A DNA stretch of 64,000 nt from Cryomorphaceae bacterium 1068 (GTDB lineage Bacteria; Bacteroidota; Bacteroidia; Flavobacteriales_D; Cryomorphaceae). Below the pieces are notes generated by a model. That model saw only the letters and a list, made by a program, of their open reading frames with translations. It was not told the origin of the DNA and ran no database searches. The stretch spans positions 186,001-250,000 of the forward strand of contig JAPVXR010000004.1 of the NCBI GenBank assembly GCA_027214385.1, given 5' to 3'. Of the stretch, positions 9,938 to 17,750 are shown piece by piece; the first letter of the stretch is position 1; every line of letters begins with the position of its first letter. The position numbers were made by a program, and so were the translations under genes.

Positions 9938-10237
9938 TCAATTAATAGAACCTAAAAAGGCCAAGACCGCTAAGACTACCATAATCCAAAAAACCCCTAT
10001 CGAAGTAGGTACATAAATTTCTTTCTTGAAAAATAGAAAGTACAAGAAAGTCAAGAGTAATCCTATTATAACAGGAGAGAAAATTCCAATGCAGTAGAAG
10101 AAGGCCAACATTGACAATTGGAAGTTAATCGTACCATTTGCTAACAACTTAATAAGCCAAATTGCAGCAAAGAACGAAACAATATACTTCAGCCCTTTCC
10201 TGTCGTAAGAAAGTTTCATTTTCGGATTCCACTTCAT
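9938..10237 (-). CDS. Small multi-pass membrane protein
   Basis: A 99-residue protein with about three hydrophobic segments (near YIVSFFAAIWLIKLL, MLAFFYCIGIFSPVIIGLLL and IGVFWIMVVLAVLAFL) and a Lys-rich, cytoplasmic-looking N-terminus. ATG 10237 is chosen over a TTG eight codons upstream. It is 88 bp from the exported-protein gene in the same direction, so the three minus-strand cargo genes could be one unit. No family is recognised. It could be a membrane partner of the neighbouring cargo proteins; that is inference from position only. Confidence 0.6.
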   Translation of the reverse strand: MKWNPKMKLSYDRKGLKYIVSFFAAIWLIKLLANGTINFQLSMLAFFYCIGIFSPVIIGLLLTFLYFLFFKKEIYVPTSIGVFWIMVVLAVLAFLGSIN

Positions 10238-10622
10238 AGTAATCGATTTTTGTTCTAACAAGAAGGTTGGGGGTTCTGATTATACCTTACGAAGAATAAT
10301 CAAAAGTGATAATATTTGGTTCTATATCTCCTTCCCGCGTCCGCTCACACAAGTTATTGATTCTTAACCTAACCAACTAATTAAAAGATAAAACCCTATT
10401 TCCCTACAGAAGTATATACAAAGCCCAAAAACCCCTTTGCTATCCCTTTATAGGAAGTATAAGAACGTTTAAATCATCGATAAAAGTTGAGAAAAGCACA
10501 TTACATATAATCAAAATAGCCTTCTTTTTCTCTATCGCGTTACACGTCTTTTCTTACCTCACCTTATATTTTGAGCACTTGATTTCATAAAATGAATAAT
10601 TGTAGCATGCGCATCTTTAGTT
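10238..10622. other. AT-rich gap between rep and cargo genes
   Basis: No open frame is supported here. On the minus strand, TTGGTTAGG lies near 10365-10373, a copy of the TTRGTTARG motif that is repeated upstream of the HTH gene. A TATAAT-like hexamer sits about 45 bp before the membrane-protein start. The stretch may hold the cargo promoter or an origin; nothing firm can be said. Confidence 0.35.
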
Positions 10623-11606
10623 TTAAGCTCTCATAAGCTGGATTTTAGCCTCTTTAAAGCAATACTTCACACAATTGTCCATCTCTTCAATTAAATTGCC
10701 TTGTTGAGCATCTGTAGAATCACTAAATGCTTTGTTGAGTCTTGACTTCATTCTTGATGCCATTCTCCCGTTTGTAATATTGCCTTTGTGGTTTTCTTGC
10801 TCAATGGCACTATATACATAACTGTAGCCTTTACTATTACACCATTCGTTAAATCCATAGTTTACCATCTGCGACAATGAAGAGAAACCCCATTCCTTGT
10901 TAAATTCACTCAGCTTATGAATAGTCAGGTAGTCGTTATACCAGTAATCGACCAAGGCTGAATAGTTCTCTTTTTCAAGTAACTCTCCCAAAGTGTTAAA
11001 TCCAATTTGTCGCTTCATTTTTGATTTGAAGGTCAACTCTATACGTCCAATATTCATAGGTTGTAGTACATCAGGATAGTCCATTTTCTTCGCTATGGCA
11101 TCATTTCCTTTGTTGTAAAATTTCAACCTTCTGCTGTTATGCTCAAAGTAAACCGTCGAACCGTGACTTACTGTAGGTAATCCTAATCGTGAATGTTTAC
11201 CAAAAATCGGCACATACACCTCTGGCTTATGACTAAGCCCAAAATTAAATGCAAACTCTGCCTTAGACAAAATACAATCTGCCAAGCCGAGATTAAGATA
11301 TTCTTCTAATTGGCTCACTGCATGATGAAGCTGCACAAAGGATAGTTGCTCAACGTTGTTTCTAAAGTAGAACTTTGTAATGCTTCCAGAGATATTTAGC
11401 ATCGTTTGCGAAAATGAAATAGTCAAACTACCGAATTTCATTGTGTGTTTATGAACTACATTATCAGTTCTTGTCTCTCTTGTTTGCCCTTTGAATCTCT
11501 TCTCTAACATGTGGTACTCACCGCTAGTTAATGAGAATTTATTTAATGATACGTTATCAAGCATAAGTATGGAATTACTCCCCAAAAGGACGGATTTCGT
11601 CCTCAA
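10623..11606 (-). CDS. Phage/plasmid II/X-type replication protein (putative)
   Basis: A 327-residue cytoplasmic protein. The order of motifs looks like the gene II/X replication initiator family of filamentous phages and small plasmids: a beta-rich start with LNISGSITKFYFRNN, then a helix and a SKAEFAFNFG strand, then STVYFEHNSRRLKFYNKGND, then GRIELTFKSK. In that family the protein nicks the origin and starts rolling-circle replication. The nicking tyrosine could not be assigned by eye. It is 22 bp downstream of the unknown gene at 11629, so the two form an operon. If correct, the element can probably replicate as a circle after excision. The alternative is an unrelated Bacteroidota island protein. 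Confidence 0.55.
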   Translation of the reverse strand: MRTKSVLLGSNSILMLDNVSLNKFSLTSGEYHMLEKRFKGQTRETRTDNVVHKHTMKFGSLTISFSQTMLNISGSITKFYFRNNVEQLSFVQLHHAVSQLEEYLNLGLADCILSKAEFAFNFGLSHKPEVYVPIFGKHSRLGLPTVSHGSTVYFEHNSRRLKFYNKGNDAIAKKMDYPDVLQPMNIGRIELTFKSKMKRQIGFNTLGELLEKENYSALVDYWYNDYLTIHKLSEFNKEWGFSSLSQMVNYGFNEWCNSKGYSYVYSAIEQENHKGNITNGRMASRMKSRLNKAFSDSTDAQQGNLIEEMDNCVKYCFKEAKIQLMRA

Positions 11607-11628
11607 GGGAAGGTTTATTAATATTGGG

Positions 11629-12264
11629 TTAGTAATAGATCTCTTTTAGGTAGCTTTTCTTCAGTTCGCTCCACTGATCAGGAGCGGCCAACGGTTTACA
11701 AGCTTCAATATTCCGAACTCTCATAGACGCTAGGATTTCAGAAAACTGATCCGCGAATATTATTGAATCAGTTACGCTTCTAGCCATGTCAAAGAGGTGG
11801 ATTTCCGCTAGGGAGAGACTTTGCGAGAAAATTATTACTCCTTTAGATTTCTTCCAAGCAGGGTATTGCATTAGAAAACCTGCTTCTGACGCTTGAATAG
11901 TATAAACCAATCCACCTGAACCCTTCTTAGATTGACCTATTTCAAAAAGAGGTTGCGACTCTTCACCGCTTTCATTCCAAAAATCAAAAATCTTGTCCGT
12001 ATCTGATCTTTTTACGAAATGGTCTACAGTTTGCTCATCGAAGCTTTTATCATCTCTTAAACCCAACCTCAGACCCTTGGTAAACCCGTCAAAGAGCATA
12101 CCTATACCCTCTATATCTTCTATCCTTTGCGGAAAGGTGGCCGTTACATAGAGATGAGTGTCTTTTAAGCGAGCGTCACCTGCACCTTCTAGCTGCTTGC
12201 CCGTTGCCAACCAAAATGATTTCGTTTGTACTGGCTTGACTTTAAATGAATTAATTGTATCCAT
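11629..12264 (-). CDS. Unknown element protein, co-transcribed with rep
   Basis: A 211-residue soluble protein of no recognised family: no signal peptide, no membrane segment and no clear catalytic motif. It has mixed alpha/beta character, with a middle part rich in charged residues. It directly precedes the replication-protein gene (22-bp gap) and follows the HTH gene, a position that in small phages and plasmids often holds a replication or ssDNA-binding accessory protein. That role is only inferred from position. Start ATG 12264. Confidence 0.6.
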   Translation of the reverse strand: MDTINSFKVKPVQTKSFWLATGKQLEGAGDARLKDTHLYVTATFPQRIEDIEGIGMLFDGFTKGLRLGLRDDKSFDEQTVDHFVKRSDTDKIFDFWNESGEESQPLFEIGQSKKGSGGLVYTIQASEAGFLMQYPAWKKSKGVIIFSQSLSLAEIHLFDMARSVTDSIIFADQFSEILASMRVRNIEACKPLAAPDQWSELKKSYLKEIYY

Positions 12265-12351
12265 GTATTAGAATTTAACGCTAGGCTACACGGCAGTTAA
12301 AAACAAGTCTTAACTTTGAACCGCGATAGCCATGCTTGGTTATTGAATAGA

Positions 12352-12681
12352 TTAATTAAGCGCAGATGTTTTCGAAGCCACTGCGCTTTTTTTTGTTTCC
12401 AGAGATGATGAAAGTGCCTCCATAATCTCTGATCTTAAATAATAGACTCTTCTGCCTATCGTGCGTTTCTTTAGTAAGCCTAGCTTCTCCCATTCCCTCA
12501 TAGTAGGATAGGAAACTCCAAGTAGGTGCTTGGCTTCTTTACGCGTTACAATTTCCTCACTAGTTTTAGCTTCTGGAATATTTGCAGCGTTAGTTAGTCC
12601 CGAGAGTTTAGAGTCAATCAGGTTTTCTAATTTTTCGAATAGGCTCTCTTGCGAAAGGGGGATTAAGGTAAAATCTGCCAT
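12352..12681 (-). CDS. Excisionase-like helix-turn-helix protein
   Basis: A 109-residue DNA-binding protein. Residues about 43-90 are a MerR/AlpA-type winged helix-turn-helix (TRKEAKHLLGVSYPTMREWEKLG, followed by a GRRVYYLRSEI wing). This is the fold of small excisionases and of regulators common in Bacteroidota islands. Residues 1-40 are a poorly conserved helical leader and the last 15 residues are Ser/Ala/Lys-rich. It is the gene nearest the right attachment site, and its upstream region holds repeated TTRGTTARG motifs it may bind. It likely directs excision or controls the downstream genes. Confidence 0.78.
   Translation of the reverse strand: MADFTLIPLSQESLFEKLENLIDSKLSGLTNAANIPEAKTSEEIVTRKEAKHLLGVSYPTMREWEKLGLLKKRTIGRRVYYLRSEIMEALSSSLETKKSAVASKTSALN
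12358..12394 (+). terminator. Plus-strand hairpin with T run inside the HTH gene end
   Basis: An 8-bp perfect stem, AAGCGCAG / CTGCGCTT (12358-12365 and 12381-12388), continues into a T run on the plus strand. It overlaps the 3' end of the minus-strand HTH gene, so it does not end that gene's own transcript. It would end a plus-strand RNA. TAACTTTG at 12311-12318 is a possible promoter element for one. Confidence 0.45.
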
Positions 12682-13164
12682 AGGCGTAATATTAATTTAG
12701 TTAGGCTTAACCTTCATTAGTTAAGCATTGCCGAATTTATTTGGTTAAGGAGCATTTACACACTACACTCAATTCACATTTGGTTAGAGTTTTCAACGGA
12801 AAATGTCAATAATCTCCGCTAGACCAATAAGCGCGGACGCTGTAGAAAATCAAAAATGTTAATCCTTATCAATGAGTTGGGATATTTCGCTAAGATTTGG
12901 TCTAACCTTCTCAATCAGATAGTAAAAACCAAAGAAAACATAATATATATCTGTTTTTCAAGATATTAAGACTCTTTTTTGAAAAGTATATTTACCTAAA
13001 GCCTGAAGGGAGGTTGATTATACACTAATCCACCGTGGGGCATTTGAAGATTGGAAACAGGGGGCGGCCTTTCTGAAAATTGAAAGTGTAAATTCGGTTC
13101 GCTACACTGCTGAAACTATATCAAATCAACACATGTAGGCACAATATACATCACACCATAAAAC
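12682..13164. promoter_or_regulatory. Element right-end control region
   Basis: This stretch of about 480 bp has no supported gene. Four direct repeats of TTRGTTARG or a near match lie at 12697, 12717, 12741 and 12780 (the last reads TTGGTTAGAG), just upstream of the HTH gene start. TACATCACACCA at 13147-13158 matches the motif at 6431 near the left end. It probably holds the HTH-gene promoter and operator and integrase/excisionase binding sites. Confidence 0.45.
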
Positions 13165-13199
13165 AAAAAAACCCTTAACAATTTAATGCTAAGGGTTTT
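13165..13199 (-). terminator. Element-borne replacement tRNA terminator
   Basis: A 10-bp stem (AAAACCCTTA / TAAGGGTTTT, loop of about 12 nt) is followed on the minus strand by a T run. It lies 16 bp past the tRNA-Gln attachment repeat, inside the element, and so replaces the ancestral terminator now left at 6252-6277. Confidence 0.8.
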
Positions 13200-13213
13200 A
13201 CACTTTTGATGAA

Positions 13214-13227
13214 GTTGTCCCACTAGG
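13214..13227. repeat. Right attachment site (tRNA 3' end)
   Basis: The second copy of GTTGTCCCACTAGG. It covers the 3' strand of the acceptor stem and part of the T stem of tRNA-Gln, so the tRNA stays whole after integration. Confidence 0.85.
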
Positions 13228-13287
13228 GCTCGAACCTAGACTCTTCTGTACCAAAAACAGACGTGTTGCCAGTTACACCATGGGACA
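13215..13287 (-). tRNA. tRNA-Gln (anticodon UUG)
   Basis: On the minus strand it folds as a 73-nt cloverleaf: acceptor stem TGTCCCA / TGGGACA, D stem GTGT / ACAC with GG in the loop, anticodon stem TCTGT / ACAGA with loop TTTTGGT (anticodon TTG), and T stem CTAGG / CCTAG with TTCGAGC. CCA is not encoded. The 3' end is the integration site of the neighbouring mobile element. Confidence 0.95.
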
Positions 13288-13306
13288 ATTTTTTGGTAAC
13301 GGAGTG

Positions 13307-13314
13307 CAAATGTA
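13307..13314 (-). promoter_or_regulatory. Candidate tRNA-Gln promoter -7 element
   Basis: TACATTTG on the minus strand matches the Bacteroidota consensus TAnnTTTG. It lies about 20 bp upstream of the tRNA-Gln 5' end. No clear -33 box was found. Confidence 0.45.
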
Positions 13315-13445
13315 ATAATTCTCTTAATTACCGCCACTCAATCTCCAAAAAAACACAAATAATCCCCATACTTCTTAATGGTTCCAAAGTGTCGGAACGA
13401 AGCAGGGTTATTTTCTTATTTTCGCAGCCATAATTGACCATCCAT

Positions 13446-16400
13446 ATGGACTTTAGAAAACTGAATCTGATTACGGGCTGGGGAGTTTTTCTCGTAGCCA
13501 CCATCGTATACGTAATGACCATCGAACCCACCACCAGTTTCTGGGATACGGGTGAGTTCATCACAACTGCTTATAAACTCGAGATCGGACACCCTCCGGG
13601 AGCACCGCTTTTCATGCTCTTGGCGCGACTGTTTTCCATGTTCGTTTCGACGGAAAGTGTGCCGATGGCCATTAATATCCTTTCGGCAGTCAGTAGTAGT
13701 TTGACCATTCTCTTCTTGTTTTGGACCATTACCCACTTTGGGAGAAAAATGGCGCTGAAAGGTGAAGATACTGCCAACAACACAGGTAAAATAATCGCAA
13801 CAATGGCCGCGGGAGTTGTCGGAGCCTTAGCGTACACTTTCTCAGATTCGTTCTGGTTTTCAGCTGTTGAGGGCGAAGTATACGCCATGTCATCGCTTTT
13901 CACGGCAGCAGTTTTCTGGGCCATTCTTCGCTGGGAAAGTCTCTCCAATGGAAAGAATGAAATGCGGTGGATCATCGTGATCGCATACTTGATGGGGCTC
14001 TCCATAGGAGTTCACTTACTCAACCTCCTCGCCATTCCTGCTATTTGTTTCGTGGTCTATTTCAAGCGAAACAAGCCGACAACCAAAGGTCTGGTAGTTA
14101 CCGGTTTTGTTTCATTAGTCATTTTGGGAATCATCCAAGCAGGTATTATCCCTGGTGTCGTGTCTCTGGCAGGAAGCTTTGAGCTTTTCTTTGTGAATAC
14201 CCTCGGAATGCCTTTCAACACGGGAGTGATCGTTTATGCCCTTATAGGAATTACGGCGCTAACTTTTGGATTGTATTACACCCACAAGAACAACAAGCCT
14301 GTTTGGAATACAGTGATCCTATCCGTTGTAGTCATCATTCTTGGGTACTCCACTTTCGCAACCATTGTCATTCGATCGTCGGCGAACCCACCATTGGATG
14401 AGAACAATCCGGAAAACGTCTTTACGCTTCTCTCCTACCTCAACCGAGAGCAGTACGGAGATAGACCACTTCTCTACGGTCATTTTTTCAACTCACCCAC
14501 AGATGCGCAAAACCCGCGTAGTGATGGAGAACCCTTACACGCTAAGGCATGGACAGTGCAAGCTAAGACAGGCCGAGTTGTAGAATGGTTTTCTGAAAAA
14601 TTTGATGCTGAACAGTACATTGCCAATTCAGATCAGCCCTATGAGCTATCGCATGAATATGTGATTTCTGATGACAGGAAATCATCCGTGGTGAATTACG
14701 ACCCTCAATTTGAATCCGTTTTCCCAAGAATGTACAGTTCGCAGGCAAATCACGTTCAATCTTACAAAAGCTGGTCAGATTTCAAAGGGAAACCCATCCG
14801 AACCGTCGGTCAAGACGGACAACCCACTATCATCAACAAACCTACTTTCACAGAGAATATGCGGTTCTTCTTCCGCTACCAGTTCAATTTTATGTACTGG
14901 CGTTATTTCATGTGGAATTTCGCCGGAAGGCAAAACGATGTGCAAGGTCACGGCGATTTGATGAGTGGGAATTGGGTTAGCGGAGTAGATTTTATTGATC
15001 AAGAACGCCTTGGCTCACAAGAGAATTTACCGAGTAGCATCACCAATAACTTCGCTTACAATCGATTCTACCTATTACCCCTCATATTGGGATTGATAGG
15101 TTTGCTTTACCAATTATACCGTCGTCCTGACGATTGGTTCGTAACGCTACTGCTCTTTCTCCTTACAGGAATAGCCATCGTAGTTTACCTTAACCAAACT
15201 CCTTTTCAGCCACGTGAGCGTGATTATGCTTATGCGGGATCCTTCTATGCGTTTGCTATCTGGATAGGTCTGGGAGTCTATGCCCTTTTTGATGCCGCAT
15301 ACAACATCAAGAAAAAGCAACTGATCAATACTGCCGGTGCAGTATTGGGAGCAGGGGGAGTAATTTACCTTCTGGAAAGTTTACAAGACAATGGTCATTT
15401 CTTCTCTTACTCGGTATGGTACATGGGAGTGCTCGGAGTAGGTGCAGTTGCCCTGTTTTACTTTTTAGGGAAATCGGTCAAATCGGCCACACCTATCGCT
15501 GTCTTGGCAGCGCTCATTACACTACCCGTTCCTATACTTATGGGTGCCGATGGCTGGGATGATCACAACAGATCTCACCGCTATACGGCGCGCGACTTCG
15601 CGGCCAATTACCTCTACTCTACTGAAGAAAATGCCATCTTGTTTACCAATGGTGACAACGATACATTCCCGCTCTGGTACGCCCAGGAAGTGGAAGGAAT
15701 TCGCACAGATGTAAGGGTAGTAAACCTGAGCCTCCTGAATACGGATTGGTACATCAATCAGATGAAGAGAAAAGCGTACGAATCTGATCCGGTGCCGTTC
15801 TCTCTTACAGAAACCAAGTACCGACAAGGTACCCGCGACGTTGTTTTGATGGATGAATCATCCAATCCACAAAGAGTACCCGTTGACGTGGATAAAGCAA
15901 TTGCCTACATCGCAAAAGATGAGAATTTGAGAAGCATGGGTGGAGGAGCCAAACTGGCAGTGATTCCAACGAAAAGCTTCTACATCGAGGTAGATAAAGA
16001 CGATTTGTTGAGTCGAGGGGTAATAAGTGTTGAAGATACAGCCTTCGTTTCAGATCGTGTAGAATGGAGAATAGACCGCAGCTACCTTTTGAAAAATAAC
16101 ATGATGCAGCTCGACCTGCTTGCCACCAATAATTGGGAAAGACCTATTTATTTTGCAGTAACAACGGGCCCTGACAGCTACATTAATTTGGAAAATTACT
16201 TCAAATTGGAAGGACTAGCATACAGACTTACTCCGGTGAGAAGTCCTGATAATCGGAATCCGAACCTATACGGAAAGGTGGATACCGAGAAGATGTATGA
16301 CAATGTGATGAACAAGTTCAAATGGGGAGGAATGGACAGCGAGAATCAAATCTATATGGATGAGAACAACCTCCGTATGACAAACAACTTGCGTCTGCAA

Positions 16401-16835
16401 TTCTCCAATTTGGCTGAAGAGCTCATCATAGAACAGAAGGAAGAGAAGGCCCTCCAAGTGCTGGACAGAAGCCTTGAGGTAATGCCCAATCACAATGTGC
16501 CATTCGATAAACTGATGGTTCCGATTGCAGAGAACTATTACGAATTAGGTGAGAACGAGAAAGCGAATGAAATCACAAAAATCGTTTTCGAACGATACGC
16601 GGAAGATTTTGAATACTATATGTCCCTTGATCCGAAATTTGCGGTTCAGCTTCAGCAAGACATTCAGATTTCCTACTCAGTGATGAGAAGACTGCGCGAT
16701 GACGTGAAGCAGCGCTATCCGCAAGAAGGATTTGGTGATGAACTAGACCAAAGATTCCAAGAACTTGACAAGGCCTTTGATGTAAAAATCCAAGAGCTCG
16801 AACAATACCGCACTCAGCCCACTATGAGATTCTAA
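13446..16835 (+). CDS. DUF2723 membrane protein (mannosyltransferase-like)
   Basis: A large inner-membrane protein of 1129 residues. The start has the DUF2723 signature SFWDTGEFI...LEIGHPPGAPLF, with acidic residues after the first membrane helix as in the GT-C (PMT-like) glycosyltransferases. Many membrane helices follow. A long soluble C-terminal part includes FTNGDNDTFPLWYAQE and helical TPR-like segments near the end. Family members are thought to transfer sugars from lipid carriers outside the cytoplasm, possibly for protein O-glycosylation in Bacteroidota; the acceptor is not known. Start ATG 13446 is preferred to a TTG four codons earlier. A polysaccharide deacetylase follows after 3 bp, so the two are likely co-transcribed. 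Confidence 0.88.
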   Translation: MDFRKLNLITGWGVFLVATIVYVMTIEPTTSFWDTGEFITTAYKLEIGHPPGAPLFMLLARLFSMFVSTESVPMAINILSAVSSSLTILFLFWTITHFGRKMALKGEDTANNTGKIIATMAAGVVGALAYTFSDSFWFSAVEGEVYAMSSLFTAAVFWAILRWESLSNGKNEMRWIIVIAYLMGLSIGVHLLNLLAIPAICFVVYFKRNKPTTKGLVVTGFVSLVILGIIQAGIIPGVVSLAGSFELFFVNTLGMPFNTGVIVYALIGITALTFGLYYTHKNNKPVWNTVILSVVVIILGYSTFATIVIRSSANPPLDENNPENVFTLLSYLNREQYGDRPLLYGHFFNSPTDAQNPRSDGEPLHAKAWTVQAKTGRVVEWFSEKFDAEQYIANSDQPYELSHEYVISDDRKSSVVNYDPQFESVFPRMYSSQANHVQSYKSWSDFKGKPIRTVGQDGQPTIINKPTFTENMRFFFRYQFNFMYWRYFMWNFAGRQNDVQGHGDLMSGNWVSGVDFIDQERLGSQENLPSSITNNFAYNRFYLLPLILGLIGLLYQLYRRPDDWFVTLLLFLLTGIAIVVYLNQTPFQPRERDYAYAGSFYAFAIWIGLGVYALFDAAYNIKKKQLINTAGAVLGAGGVIYLLESLQDNGHFFSYSVWYMGVLGVGAVALFYFLGKSVKSATPIAVLAALITLPVPILMGADGWDDHNRSHRYTARDFAANYLYSTEENAILFTNGDNDTFPLWYAQEVEGIRTDVRVVNLSLLNTDWYINQMKRKAYESDPVPFSLTETKYRQGTRDVVLMDESSNPQRVPVDVDKAIAYIAKDENLRSMGGGAKLAVIPTKSFYIEVDKDDLLSRGVISVEDTAFVSDRVEWRIDRSYLLKNNMMQLDLLATNNWERPIYFAVTTGPDSYINLENYFKLEGLAYRLTPVRSPDNRNPNLYGKVDTEKMYDNVMNKFKWGGMDSENQIYMDENNLRMTNNLRLQFSNLAEELIIEQKEEKALQVLDRSLEVMPNHNVPFDKLMVPIAENYYELGENEKANEITKIVFERYAEDFEYYMSLDPKFAVQLQQDIQISYSVMRRLRDDVKQRYPQEGFGDELDQRFQELDKAFDVKIQELEQYRTQPTMRF

Positions 16836-16838
16836 AAA

Positions 16839-17450
16839 GTGTATTTGGTCAAAACACCCGAAGTCTTGAAGCCCTTTGCGGGCGATTTGCTCTGGAATGA
16901 GAGCAGAGACAAGCGCGTTATTTACCTGACTTTCGACGATGGTCCAACGGAGTCGATCACTTTAGAGATTATCGATATTTTAAAGGAACACAATGCCTTG
17001 GGTACCTTCTTCTGCATAGGAGGAAACGTGGTCCGTTTTCCGAAAGCTTACCAAGCTCTGCTTGATGCAGGCCACAAAACGGCTAACCACACATGGAATC
17101 ACATGAATGGTTGGGAGTTTTCCGATTACTCCTATCTCAAAAATGTTTTGGAGTGTGAGTCTGTGGTAGACTCAAAGCTATTTCGCCCTCCTTATGGCCG
17201 TATCACACGAAGTCAGGTTCAAGCGCTGAAGTCGAGATTCAAATTAATCATGTGGGACGTACTGGCGGCCGATTGGCGCAGTGATGTATCACCTGAAAAG
17301 TGCTTATCGAATGTAGTTGATAATGCTTCATCGGGAAGTATCGTGGTTTTTCACGATAGCGAAAAGGCCTATAAAAACATGATTTATGCACTCCCTCGAA
17401 GCCTTAAAAGGCTGAGTGAAAAGGGTTACTCATTTTCTGCTTTAGAATAA
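16839..17450 (+). CDS. Polysaccharide deacetylase (NodB domain)
   Basis: A 203-residue carbohydrate esterase family 4 protein that would remove acetyl groups from an amino-sugar polymer such as peptidoglycan or an exopolysaccharide. TFDDGP carries the catalytic Asp33 and metal-binding Asp34. His84 and His88 (NHTWNHMNG) complete the metal site. RPPYGR, MWDVLAADW and VFHDSE are the later conserved motifs. No signal peptide is seen, so it may act in the cytoplasm or leave by an unknown route. The start is GTG 16839, 3 bp after the DUF2723 stop. It ends only 2 bp from the convergent thioredoxin gene. Confidence 0.9.
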   Translation: MYLVKTPEVLKPFAGDLLWNESRDKRVIYLTFDDGPTESITLEIIDILKEHNALGTFFCIGGNVVRFPKAYQALLDAGHKTANHTWNHMNGWEFSDYSYLKNVLECESVVDSKLFRPPYGRITRSQVQALKSRFKLIMWDVLAADWRSDVSPEKCLSNVVDNASSGSIVVFHDSEKAYKNMIYALPRSLKRLSEKGYSFSALE

Positions 17451-17452
17451 TG

Positions 17453-17749
17453 CTAATATTGGCTCTCAAGAGCTTGCAGCAATACACTCTTTGGCATAGC
17501 TCCTGACTGACGCCAAACAGACTTGCCATTTTTGAATATCACAAAAGTTGGCACTCCACGCACTTGAAATGCCTGCGCTGCCTGCGGGTTTTTATCGACG
17601 TCCACTTTGAGTATCGTAGCCTTTCCTTTTATATCTGAAGACAAGTCTTTAAGCACAGGAGCCATCGTTTTACAAGGGCCGCACCACTCTGCAAAAAAGT
17701 CTACCAAGACTGGTTTATCACCACTAATTATTTCTTTGAAGCTAGCCAT
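17453..17749 (-). CDS. trxA: Thioredoxin
   Basis: A 98-residue single-domain thioredoxin with active site W22-CGPC (Cys23 and Cys26) and the cis-proline loop RGVPTF. It reduces protein disulfides in the cytoplasm. ATG 17749 (MASFKEI) is the natural start; a longer open frame upstream only overlaps the rhodanese gene. It follows the rhodanese stop with a 1-bp gap (TGA-T-ATG), so the two are translated from one message. Several thioredoxins are normal in this phylum, so whether this is the main one cannot be told. Confidence 0.92.
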   Translation of the reverse strand: MASFKEIISGDKPVLVDFFAEWCGPCKTMAPVLKDLSSDIKGKATILKVDVDKNPQAAQAFQVRGVPTFVIFKNGKSVWRQSGAMPKSVLLQALESQY

Positions 17750-17750
17750 A

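Larger units (their letters stand above)
6278..13227. mobile_element. Integrative element in tRNA-Gln
   Basis: This element of about 6.94 kb is bounded by 14-bp direct repeats that copy the tRNA-Gln 3' end. It carries a tyrosine integrase reading inward from the left end, three minus-strand cargo genes (7937-10237), a II/X-type replication protein, an unknown protein in the same operon and an excisionase-like HTH protein near the right end. It is visibly more AT-rich than its flanks. No relaxase, conjugation or capsid gene is visible, so it is neither a full ICE nor a full prophage. A small replicating or mobilizable element, or a phage satellite, fits better. Both terminal repeats and all core genes look intact, so excision is plausible. 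Confidence 0.85.

Noticed and set aside
13328-13736. Two minus-strand frames at the start of the DUF2723 gene
   Set aside because: Antisense shadows; the plus-strand frame has the DUF2723 signature.
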